DNA from: UBA4656 sp002405525
GTDB lineage: Bacteria > Pseudomonadota > Gammaproteobacteria > Xanthomonadales > Ahniellaceae
Direction of reading: 5' to 3'
Length of the DNA stretch: 64,000 nt
Assembly (NCBI GenBank): GCA_036723735.1
Contig: DAIMGT010000003.1
Coordinates: forward strand, 41,398 to 105,397
The position numbers were made by a program, and so were the translations under genes. Shown here in pieces: positions 25,944-33,221 of this stretch (position 1 is its first letter; each line of letters opens with the position of its first letter). The notes under the pieces are model-generated. The model was not told the origin of the DNA. It saw nothing but the letters and a program-made list of their open reading frames with translations, and searched no databases.

Positions 25944-26929
25944 GCGGCGGCCCGCGTGGCGTCGAACACCGCCAGCGTCGCGTCGACGTCGTCGTCGTCC
26001 AGGCGCTGGTCGCAGGGCAGGCAGACGGTCGCATCGCGCAGGCGCCGGCCGACCGGGTCGTGGCGCAGCGAGGTGGCGTCGTCCCAATAGTGCGCGCAGT
26101 AGATGCCGTGCGCGGCGAGCCGGCGGCGCAGGGCGTCCGCATCCGGCGCGGGCAGGGGCAGGCACAGCGGCACGGCGTCGTCGGGCAGGTCCGGCGGGGC
26201 GTGGCCGAGCGCGACCAGGCCGTCGGCGAGGCGGCGGTAGTTGCGCCGCCGGGCCCGCGCCACGGCGTCGAAGTCGATCCCGGCGAGCAGCCGGGTGGTG
26301 AGCGCCGACATCGTCGTCGGCGCGGTTTCCGCGCTGATCGACGCCTCGGCGGCGGCGAAGTGCGCGCGGCCGCCGGCGACGTCGCCCGCCGCGCGGTGCA
26401 GCAGGTGGGCGCAGCGCGCGATGCTGGATTCCTCGCGCTGCGGTGCCGGTGCCGCGGTCGCCGGCGGATGGCGCAGGCAGCCGCCGTCGGGCACGCCGAC
26501 GAACTTGCGCGGCGAGGTCGCGGTGGGCACGCCCGGCTCGGGTTCGAACCACAGCGACATCGCGGCATCGACCAGCACGCGCTGCGCGCCGAAGCGGCGG
26601 CAGGCGCGACGCACCGTGGCGCCACACAGGCCGAACCAGTCCACCAGCAGCACGCGGTCGCCGTCGTCCGGCTGCACCGCGGCGTCCGGACCGAGGTCCT
26701 CGGCCAGCGCGTACTCGCGCAGCCGCCAGCCGCTGGCGGCGAGCGCGGCGCGCGCCGGCGGGCAGTACCAGGCCGGCAGCCACAGGGTCGCGCGTGGCCA
26801 GGCGTCGAGCGCGAGGCGCAGGGCCATGCGCCCGCTCTGCACGGCGCGCGCATCGCCGAGCCACGGCAGGCCCCGGCCGGCGCCGGGCTCCAGGCCGAAG
26901 TAGCCACCGAGGGCGCGCATGGCCGTCAT
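25940..26929 (-). CDS. Divergent PLP-dependent aminotransferase-like protein
   Basis: The 329-residue protein has a DegT-like fold-type I layout with low similarity to the canonical enzyme two genes upstream. A likely PLP-nitrogen aspartate (D121 in RVLVDAAM) and a likely Schiff-base lysine (K142 in TSPRKFVGVPDGG) keep the correct order and a plausible 21-residue spacing. LWLPAWYCPP precedes them where DegT enzymes have the LPSYTF segment. The C-terminus (CLPCDQRLDDDDVDATLAVF) also fits DegT. It may be a second aminotransferase or a PLP-using partner for another step of the same sugar. The start at ATG 26929 is used; a second Met follows 3 residues later. Confidence 0.72.
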   Translation of the reverse strand: MTAMRALGGYFGLEPGAGRGLPWLGDARAVQSGRMALRLALDAWPRATLWLPAWYCPPARAALAASGWRLREYALAEDLGPDAAVQPDDGDRVLLVDWFGLCGATVRRACRRFGAQRVLVDAAMSLWFEPEPGVPTATSPRKFVGVPDGGCLRHPPATAAPAPQREESSIARCAHLLHRAAGDVAGGRAHFAAAEASISAETAPTTMSALTTRLLAGIDFDAVARARRRNYRRLADGLVALGHAPPDLPDDAVPLCLPLPAPDADALRRRLAAHGIYCAHYWDDATSLRHDPVGRRLRDATVCLPCDQRLDDDDVDATLAVFDATRAAA

Positions 26930-27636
26930 GCGTGGCCGGTGACCAGGTCGAACTGCGCGACGCGGCGGGCGACCTCGTCGACCGGCAGGAACATCAGGGC
27001 GTCGAGGATCGACAGGTTGGGCACGAAGCCGCCGCCGCCCTGTGCGTAGGGTTCCGGGCGCGCGCGCAGGAAGCGCAGTTCGATGCCGCGCGCGGCGAAG
27101 GCCGAGTGGTCGTACAGCGTGGTGCCGCCGATCGCGTTGACGTAGGTGTCGGCGCCGAGCGCGGCGCAGATTGCGAGCACGCGGTCCTGGCCGCGCAGGC
27201 GGGTGTCGTGCGGCACCTCGGAGGCGCGCACGATGCGGGCGCCCAGCCCGAGCGTCGTGGCGACGCTGCGCAGCCCGTGCAGGTTCGCGTCCGCGACGCC
27301 CTCGGCGGCCGGATCCATCGCCACCGCGCCGAGGTCGAGCGCGTCGTCGCGCCGCGGGGCGTGCCGGTAGCGGTCGCGCAGCCGGTCGAGCAGCCGCGCG
27401 CGATGCCGCGGCCAGTCGTGGTACTGGCGCTCGGCGATGGTCGAAGCCAGCGGCGCGGACGCCACCGGCGCGGTCCACCACTCGGGGGAGCCGTCGCGCA
27501 GGATGCGGTTGCGGTTCACCCAGCCGTGCTTCTCGAACTGCACGTTGTCGTAGGCGACGAACACGTCGGCGGCCGCGAGCAGGCCGTAGTAGCCGAGGTA
27601 GGGGAAGAAGTACGGCTGCATCAACGCGACGATCAC
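26926..27636 (-). CDS. WbqC-like family protein
   Basis: The 236-residue protein begins VIVALMQPYFFPYLGYYGLL, the hallmark of the WbqC family, and continues with VFVAYDNVQFEKHGWVNRNRI and late GTTLYDHSAF. WbqC proteins occur in O-antigen and flagellin-glycan clusters; their reaction is not firmly established, though the N-terminal fold resembles amide-forming or PLP-partner proteins. GTG 27636 is chosen because family members start exactly there, and it overlaps the aminotransferase stop (GTGA). Its presence strongly supports a surface-sugar role for the cassette. Confidence 0.85.
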   Translation of the reverse strand: MIVALMQPYFFPYLGYYGLLAAADVFVAYDNVQFEKHGWVNRNRILRDGSPEWWTAPVASAPLASTIAERQYHDWPRHRARLLDRLRDRYRHAPRRDDALDLGAVAMDPAAEGVADANLHGLRSVATTLGLGARIVRASEVPHDTRLRGQDRVLAICAALGADTYVNAIGGTTLYDHSAFAARGIELRFLRARPEPYAQGGGGFVPNLSILDALMFLPVDEVARRVAQFDLVTGHA

Positions 27637-28868
27637 GGCGCCGCCTCGCGCAGGGCGCGGATCACCTCGGCGACGGTGTCGATGGCGTCCACCGGCAGGG
27701 TGGGGCCGGTGGGAAGGACGATCACCCGCGCGGCGACGTCGGTGGTGTGCGGCAGCAGCAGCCCGGCGTGCGGGTAGAGCGAGCGGAACGGCTGCATGTT
27801 GTGGCAGCCGGGCCAGAAGTACTTGCGCGCCAGGATGCCCTCGGCGTGCAGGGCGGCGACGATCGCATCGCGCGGCACGGGGAAATCGCGGTCGAGCTCG
27901 GCCACGACGTACTGGAAGTTGCTCGCTTCGGCCGCGTCGTAGGGCAGCACGCGCAGGCCGGGGATCGCCGACAGCGCGTCGGTGTAGCGCCGGTGGTGGG
28001 CGCGGTTGGCCTCGACCACGGCGGGCAGCACGTCGAGGTTGGTCAGGCCCATCGCGGCGCAGATCTCCGGCATCTTGCCGTTGGTGCCGGGGTGGACCAC
28101 GCGGTCGAAGTCCTCGAAGCCGAAGTTGCGCATGTAGCGCATGGCGCGCGCGAGGTCGTCCTCGTTGGTGGTGACCGCGCCACCCTCGAAGGTGTTGAAG
28201 AACTTGGTCGCGTGGAAGGAGAACACCTCGGCGCGGCCGAAGGCGCCGACCCGCCGGCCGCGGTAGGTCGCGCCGAAGGCGTGCGCGGCGTCGAACATCA
28301 GCGCCAGCTGGTGGCGGCGCGCGATCTCGGCCAGTTCGTCGATGGGCGCTGCGCGGCCCCACAGGTGCACGCCGATGATGCCGGTGGTGCGCGGCGTGAT
28401 CATGCGCTCGACCGCGGCCGGGTCGAGGTTGTGGGTGGCGGGGTCGATGTCGGCGAAGACCGGCGTGATCTCCTGCCACTGCAGCGCCTGCGCGGTGGCG
28501 ACGAAGGTGTAGGAGGGCAGGATCACCTCGCCGCGCAGGCCGAGCGCGCGGATCGCGATCTCCAGCGCGACGGTGCCGTTGCACATGGCCACCACGTGGC
28601 GCACGCCCAGGTGGGCGGCCAGGCGGCGCTCGAGTTCCTGCACCAGCGGCCCGTTGTTGGTCAGCCAGCGCCGGTCGAGCAGCTCGTTGGCGAGTCCGAG
28701 GAAGCGCTCGCGATTGCCGATGTTGGGCCGGCCGACGTGCAGCGGCTCGGCGAAGGCCGGCGGCGCGCCGTGCACGGCGAGGTCGGCGCGGCCGCGGATG
28801 CGCTTGCGCACGGCCGGTGGCGCGCACTCGGCCGGCGGGTCGTGCGGGAGATGGGTCTCGAGGATCAT
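27633..28868 (-). CDS. DegT/DnrJ/EryC1/StrS sugar aminotransferase
   Basis: The 411-residue protein is a canonical nucleotide-sugar aminotransferase: PLP aspartate D193 (LALMFDAAHAFG), Schiff-base lysine K222 (SFHATKFFNTFEGG) and substrate loops LPSYTFVATAQALQW and YMRNFGF. It transfers an amino group, usually from glutamate, to a keto-sugar nucleotide. About 40 residues precede the family start, more than usual. The 4-keto-6-deoxy sugar it needs would have to be made by enzymes elsewhere (such as RmlA/RmlB), as no dehydratase lies in the window. It overlaps both neighbours by 4 nt. Confidence 0.92.
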   Translation of the reverse strand: MILETHLPHDPPAECAPPAVRKRIRGRADLAVHGAPPAFAEPLHVGRPNIGNRERFLGLANELLDRRWLTNNGPLVQELERRLAAHLGVRHVVAMCNGTVALEIAIRALGLRGEVILPSYTFVATAQALQWQEITPVFADIDPATHNLDPAAVERMITPRTTGIIGVHLWGRAAPIDELAEIARRHQLALMFDAAHAFGATYRGRRVGAFGRAEVFSFHATKFFNTFEGGAVTTNEDDLARAMRYMRNFGFEDFDRVVHPGTNGKMPEICAAMGLTNLDVLPAVVEANRAHHRRYTDALSAIPGLRVLPYDAAEASNFQYVVAELDRDFPVPRDAIVAALHAEGILARKYFWPGCHNMQPFRSLYPHAGLLLPHTTDVAARVIVLPTGPTLPVDAIDTVAEVIRALREAAP

Positions 28869-30817
28869 GCGGCGGCATCCGAGGGTTCGATCGCGCGCGG
28901 CGCGACGCGGAACGGCGCTGGCGGCTTGCCGCTGCAGTGCCGGCGCCACATGGCGCGCAGCGCGTCCTCCAGGCCTTCGACCACGCGACGGGCATCGCGC
29001 TGCGGGGCGGCGGCGAGCTGCTCGCGCAGCCCGGCGCGCAGCGCGGCAAGCGCGGCGATGCGCTCGATCCATTGCGCCGCCAGCGGCGCCAGCGCCGCGG
29101 CGTCGGCGGCGATGAACTGCGGCAGGCCGGCATGGCGCAGGATCGCCGCGCTGGAGCGCGAGGCCAGCGTCGCGCCCTCGAAGGTCAGCGTGGGCACGCC
29201 CATCCACAGGCCGTGGGCGGTGGTGGTGCCGCCGGTGTAGGGGAAGGTGTCGAGCAGCAGGTCGACTTCGTGGTGGGCCGCGAGGTAGGCGGCGAGGTCG
29301 GTGCGCGGCAGCAGGTCGACGCGCGCCGTGTCGATGGCGTGCGAGGCGAGGCGCTCGCGCAGGCGGTCGCCCTGCGACGGGTCGATCGCGCCGATCCGCA
29401 GCCGCGCGCCCGGCACCGCGGCGAGCACCGCCGACCAGGCATCGAGGGTCGCCGCGGTGATCTTGGCCGAGCGGTTGAAGCTGCCGAAGGTGGCGTGGCC
29501 GCGCGCGAGGGCGGGCAAGGGGCCGACCGGCGGCGACGCGGGATCGGGCCGGAACACCGACACGGTCGGCAGGTGCACCAGGCGCTCGGTGAACTGCGAA
29601 TCGAGTTTCCCCGGCGGTGCGAAGCCGCGGTCGACGAAGTAGTAGTCCATCGCGCGCAGGCCGGTGGTGCCGGGATAGCCGATCCAGCTCACCTGCAGCG
29701 GCGCCGGGCGGCGCGCGAACACCGCCAGGCGGTGGTGCGCGGTGTGGCCGGACAGGTCGAGCAGGATGTCGATCCCGTCGTCGCGGATCGCGGCGGCCAG
29801 CGCATCGTCGGACCAGCCCGCGGCCGGGGTCCATGCGTCGACCAGCCCCTGCAGGCGCGACGTCACCTCGTCGGCGGCTGGCGCCACCGAGTAGGCATGC
29901 AGGCGGAAGCGGGTGCGGTCGATCTCGCGCCACACCGGTTCGATGAAGTGCGCGGCCGCGTGGCGGCGGAAATCGCCGGATACGAAGCCCAGGCGCAGCG
30001 GACGCTCGGGGTCGCGCGGGCGCTGCGGCGGAGCGACCGGGCCGAGCGCGCGTTCGAGCCGCAGGCCGAACTCGCGATGCGCCTCGAACAGCTTCTTCGG
30101 CGACAGCGTGCCGTGGTGCTGCAGCAACAGCAGCAGGGTGCTGCGCGGGCCGCTCGCCTCGGGCGCGCGTTCGACGGCGCGGCGGCACCAGGTCTCGGCC
30201 TCGGCGTGCTCGCCGTCGGCGGCCAGCAGCGCGCCGAGCAGGCTCGGGTACTCCGGGTGGTTCGGGTCGCGTTCGATCGCGGCGCGGATCGCGGCGCGGG
30301 CCTCGTCGCCGCGCTGCAGGTCGCGCAGGAGCAGGGCGAGGTGGTGCCAGGTGGCGGCGCGCTGCGGTGCGCGCGCGAGGGCCTCGCGGTACGCCGCCTC
30401 GGCCTCGTCATGCCGGTGCAGCGCCGCCAGTGCGACGCCGAGATTGTCCCAGGCGACCGCGTTCGCGGGATCGAGCGCGAGCGCGCGCCGCGCGGCCGTT
30501 TCGCCCGCCGCGGCATCGCCGACCGCGACGGACGCCGCGGCGAGGTTGCTGTGCGCTTCGGCGTCGTCGGGCAGATGCTGCGCGGCGGTGGCCAGCGCGG
30601 GCAGCGCCGCCGCCGGCGAAACCAGCACCCACTGCAGCGCGCCGAGCACTTTCCAGGCCGCGCCATCGTCGGGTGATGCGGCGACCTGCCCGGCCGCGGC
30701 CGCCATCGCGGTGGCGAGATCGCCGCGCGCGAGCGCGTCCTGCACGGTCGCCGGCGAAACGGCGGCAGCGGCATCGGCGTGCGGCGGACTCGGGCGCGGG
30801 GCGACAGCGGACGGCAT
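28865..30817 (-). CDS. TPR-containing O-GlcNAc transferase-like (SPINDLY) glycosyltransferase
   Basis: The 650-residue protein carries about four tetratricopeptide repeats (residues 40-220, such as AWDNLGVALAALHRHDEAEAAYREAL) followed by the SPINDLY/OGT GT41 catalytic region: RLGFVSGDFRRHAAAHFI, DILLDLSGHTAHHRL, QVSWIGYPGTTGLRAMDYYFVD, FGSFNRSAKIT and LLLDTFPYTGGTTTAHGLWMGVPTLTF. These enzymes transfer a sugar from a nucleotide donor to Ser/Thr of proteins, in bacteria often flagellin or adhesins. ATG 30817 has GGAG 7 nt upstream. It is the first gene of the seven-gene cassette and probably its transferase. No signal peptide; cytoplasmic. Confidence 0.92.
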   Translation of the reverse strand: MPSAVAPRPSPPHADAAAAVSPATVQDALARGDLATAMAAAAGQVAASPDDGAAWKVLGALQWVLVSPAAALPALATAAQHLPDDAEAHSNLAAASVAVGDAAAGETAARRALALDPANAVAWDNLGVALAALHRHDEAEAAYREALARAPQRAATWHHLALLLRDLQRGDEARAAIRAAIERDPNHPEYPSLLGALLAADGEHAEAETWCRRAVERAPEASGPRSTLLLLLQHHGTLSPKKLFEAHREFGLRLERALGPVAPPQRPRDPERPLRLGFVSGDFRRHAAAHFIEPVWREIDRTRFRLHAYSVAPAADEVTSRLQGLVDAWTPAAGWSDDALAAAIRDDGIDILLDLSGHTAHHRLAVFARRPAPLQVSWIGYPGTTGLRAMDYYFVDRGFAPPGKLDSQFTERLVHLPTVSVFRPDPASPPVGPLPALARGHATFGSFNRSAKITAATLDAWSAVLAAVPGARLRIGAIDPSQGDRLRERLASHAIDTARVDLLPRTDLAAYLAAHHEVDLLLDTFPYTGGTTTAHGLWMGVPTLTFEGATLASRSSAAILRHAGLPQFIAADAAALAPLAAQWIERIAALAALRAGLREQLAAAPQRDARRVVEGLEDALRAMWRRHCSGKPPAPFRVAPRAIEPSDAAA

Positions 30818-30995
30818 GGAAGGCTCCACCGGGCGGGGCCCGACGGACCGGTGGCAGGCAAAGGGCATGCCGGAAGTCCGCCACCGCGCGCGTCGGAACG
30901 CCGCCGTCCGGCGCGACGGCGCCGGTCGCGCCGGGCTGGCAGGCCGTGCCTCGCTTGCGTAGGCTTGCCGGCCCACCGCCCCCACAGGCCGGTCC

Positions 30996-31232
30996 ATGGC
31001 CCTGCACCTCTATCGACGCGAGTCCTGTTCGCTGTGCGACCTCGCGGAGGCCGCCCTGCAAGGCGCCGGCGTGGCGGACTACGTCGCGGTGGAGATCGGC
31101 TGGACCGGCGAGCTCGCCGAGCGCTACGGCTGGCGGGTGCCCGTGCTGCGCGAGCCGGCCAGCGGGCGCGAACTCGACTGGCCGTTCGATGCCTGGGGCG
31201 TGCGCGCGTTCCTGGCAGGTCCCCGGGGCTGA
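30996..31232 (+). CDS. Glutaredoxin/thioredoxin-like small protein (DUF836 type)
   Basis: The 78-residue protein starts MALHLYRRESCSLCDLAE with the CxxC pair C11 and C14, and has the cis-Pro segment VPVLRE. This is the short thioredoxin-fold family often called glutaredoxin-like or DUF836. It may reduce a disulfide or act as a small redox carrier; no partner gene is evident. It is divergent from the glycan cassette, with 178 nt between the two starts that must hold both promoters. Cytoplasmic. Confidence 0.85.
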   Translation: MALHLYRRESCSLCDLAEAALQGAGVADYVAVEIGWTGELAERYGWRVPVLREPASGRELDWPFDAWGVRAFLAGPRG

Positions 31233-31365
31233 GGCGGGGCGGGGGAATCGCGGCGCGCGCGCCGCTGCCACCAGGCCGCGGCAAGGTCGCGGGACCGCGG
31301 CGGCGCGACGCCGCGGGCAAGGTGGGACCGCCGCGTGCGGCGCGATCCGCCTGCCCGGCGCCGGC

Positions 31366-31920
31366 CTATCTGCGCGCCAGCACCAGGTCCACGGTCACGT
31401 CGACGAACTGCGGGATCAGGTCGGTGTCGGCCCAATCGCCGCTGCCGACCTCGAAGGCGATCCGGTCGACCTTCGCGGCGGCCTTGAGCGTGGCGCGGTC
31501 GCCGGCGGCCTCGAAGCGCAGGTTGAACGGCATCGCGACGGTGCGGTCGCGGAGCGTCAGCGAGGCCTCGCAGTCGATCGCGCCCGGCGCCGCGCCCGCC
31601 TTGCAGGCGGTGGTGCGGAAGGTGGCCGACGGGAACTTGCCGGTCCAGAAGAACTCCGGCGTGGCCAGGGTGCCGTCGCGCTCCTCGTTGTCGGTGGCCA
31701 CGCTGGCGATGTCGATCGACACTTCGATCCGGGTCGCCTCCGGCTTCGCGGGGTCGAGCGTGATCGCGGGCGTGAAGCGCTGGAAGCGGCCGCTGAAGGC
31801 CTCGCCGTCGTAGCTGCTGGAAAAGCCCAGCGTGCTTCCGGCCGCGACCAGGGACCACTCGGCGGCCGGGGCCGCGGCGGAAACGGACAGCAGCAGCGCG
31901 CAGGCGATGGGTCGGATCAT
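31366..31920 (-). CDS. Periplasmic YceI-family protein (second copy)
   Basis: The 184-residue protein has a signal peptide (MIRPIACALLLSVSAAAPAAE) and the YceI beta-barrel: STLGFSSSYDGEAFSGRFQRF, then FPSATFRTT and LTLRDRTVAMPFNL. YceI proteins bind polyisoprenoids or quinones in a long lipocalin-like tunnel. It is the last gene of an operon YceI - cytochrome b561 - YceI; its ATG overlaps the b561 stop by 4 nt. The context points to handling a quinone for the membrane cytochrome. It differs strongly from the other YceI copy and is not a recent duplication. Confidence 0.9.
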   Translation of the reverse strand: MIRPIACALLLSVSAAAPAAEWSLVAAGSTLGFSSSYDGEAFSGRFQRFTPAITLDPAKPEATRIEVSIDIASVATDNEERDGTLATPEFFWTGKFPSATFRTTACKAGAAPGAIDCEASLTLRDRTVAMPFNLRFEAAGDRATLKAAAKVDRIAFEVGSGDWADTDLIPQFVDVTVDLVLARR

Positions 31921-32516
31921 GGGTCTTGCTCCTTCGTCGGTTCGGCGGCCGCGCGCGGCGCCGGGCGGGCGGACGCGAACGGCAGCATCGCGCGCAGCAC
32001 GCCGTCGCGGTCCCCGAAGTGGTGCTTGAGCGCCGCGGCGACGTGCAGCGCGACGATGGCGGCCAGCGCGATCGCGGCGTACTCGTGCACCGCGCCGCTG
32101 ATCGCCTTCAGGGTCTCGTCGCGCCCGGACAGCGCCGGCACGCGGAACAGCTCGAACCACTTCAGCGGGAAGTTGGACGCCGAGTTGTACAGCCAGCCCG
32201 ACAGCGGCATCGCCAGCAGCAGCAGGTACATCAATCCGTGGCTTGCACGTGCGGCGCGCCGCTGCCACGCCGGCATCGCGGGTGCCGCCGGCCGGCGGCG
32301 GTCGACCAGGCGCAGCGCGATGCGCAGGCTCATCAGCGCCAGCACGGTCAGGCCGATCGACTTGTGCAGCTTGTAGATGTCGATCTTCCGCGGCCCGTTG
32401 GGCAGGTCCTGCATCCACCAGCCGACCGCCAGCAGGCCGATCACGCCCCGCGCGATCGCCCAGTGCAGCACGCGCATCGGCGTACCCCAGACCCGTTCGT
32501 CGTTGCGCCACGCCAT
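31917..32516 (-). CDS. Cytochrome b561
   Basis: The 199-residue membrane protein has four hydrophobic helices and histidines placed as in bacterial b561: VLHWAIARG in helix 1, YKLHKSIGLTVLALM in helix 2, ASHGLMYLLLLAMPL in helix 3 and ALHVAAALKHHF in helix 4. It binds two b haems and moves electrons between ubiquinol and another acceptor, such as superoxide in E. coli CybB. It starts at ATG 32516, 6 nt after the first YceI gene stop, and overlaps the second YceI gene. Inner membrane. Coupling to two YceI proteins suggests a shared quinone or isoprenoid ligand. Confidence 0.92.
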   Translation of the reverse strand: MAWRNDERVWGTPMRVLHWAIARGVIGLLAVGWWMQDLPNGPRKIDIYKLHKSIGLTVLALMSLRIALRLVDRRRPAAPAMPAWQRRAARASHGLMYLLLLAMPLSGWLYNSASNFPLKWFELFRVPALSGRDETLKAISGAVHEYAAIALAAIVALHVAAALKHHFGDRDGVLRAMLPFASARPAPRAAAEPTKEQDP

Positions 32517-32522
32517 GCGCGC

Positions 32523-33101
32523 CTACTCCCGTATGGCCTCGATCTCGAGCACGATCTCGACGTCGTCGGCGATCGCCGCCGGCAGGCGCGAGATGCCGAA
32601 CGCGCGGCGGCTGAGCGTGGTGCGCGCCGAGAACCCCGCGGTCTGCTTCAGGTTGAAGGTGTTGCGCCCGACGCGATTGCGCGTCACCTCCAGGACCACC
32701 GGCCGCGCGACCCCGCGCAGTTCGAGCAGGCCGTGCACGCGGGCGGTGGATTCGCTTGTCGGCTCGATGCGCTGGCTGGTGAACCGAGCCGCGGGGAAGC
32801 GCCCGGCGTCGAAGAAGTCGTCGGAGCGCATCTTCTTCTCCCATGCGGCATCGCCCAGCCACAGTGAGTCGACGTCGATCGTGGCCTCGACCCGGCCGGC
32901 GGTCCAGTCGTCCGGGTCGAAGTCGATGCTGCCCGTCACGCCGGTGAAGCGGCCCATCTGGCGCGAAAAGCCCAGATGGTCGGCGAAGAACAGCACCTGG
33001 CAATGCACCGGATCGAAGCGCCATCGCACCGGCGCGTCCTGGGCGCCGGCAGCGCGGGCGAGACCCAGGACAAGGGCGAGCAGGGCGATGGACCGGCGCA
33101 T
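32523..33101 (-). CDS. Periplasmic YceI-family protein (first copy)
   Basis: The 192-residue protein has a signal peptide (MRRSIALLALVLGLARAAGA) and the complete YceI domain: WRFDPVHCQVLFFADHLGFSRQMGRFTG, ATIDVDSLWLGDAAWEKKMRSDDFFDAGRFPAARF, and LLELRGVARPVVLEV with DFF.AGRFP-type signature. It is the first gene of the YceI-b561-YceI operon and divergent from the hybrid sensor kinase, with 120 nt between the two starts. It is expected to bind a polyisoprenoid or quinone in the periplasm. Confidence 0.93.
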   Translation of the reverse strand: MRRSIALLALVLGLARAAGAQDAPVRWRFDPVHCQVLFFADHLGFSRQMGRFTGVTGSIDFDPDDWTAGRVEATIDVDSLWLGDAAWEKKMRSDDFFDAGRFPAARFTSQRIEPTSESTARVHGLLELRGVARPVVLEVTRNRVGRNTFNLKQTAGFSARTTLSRRAFGISRLPAAIADDVEIVLEIEAIRE

Positions 33102-33221
33102 GGAAGCCAGTGTGCCCGCAAAGACGTGCAGATGGCGCGTGCGCCGTGGCGCCAAGCACCTGCGCGGCCGACGGACCGGCTATTCTTCGCGGCGGCGCAC
33201 GCGGGGCGGGTGGGACGACAG

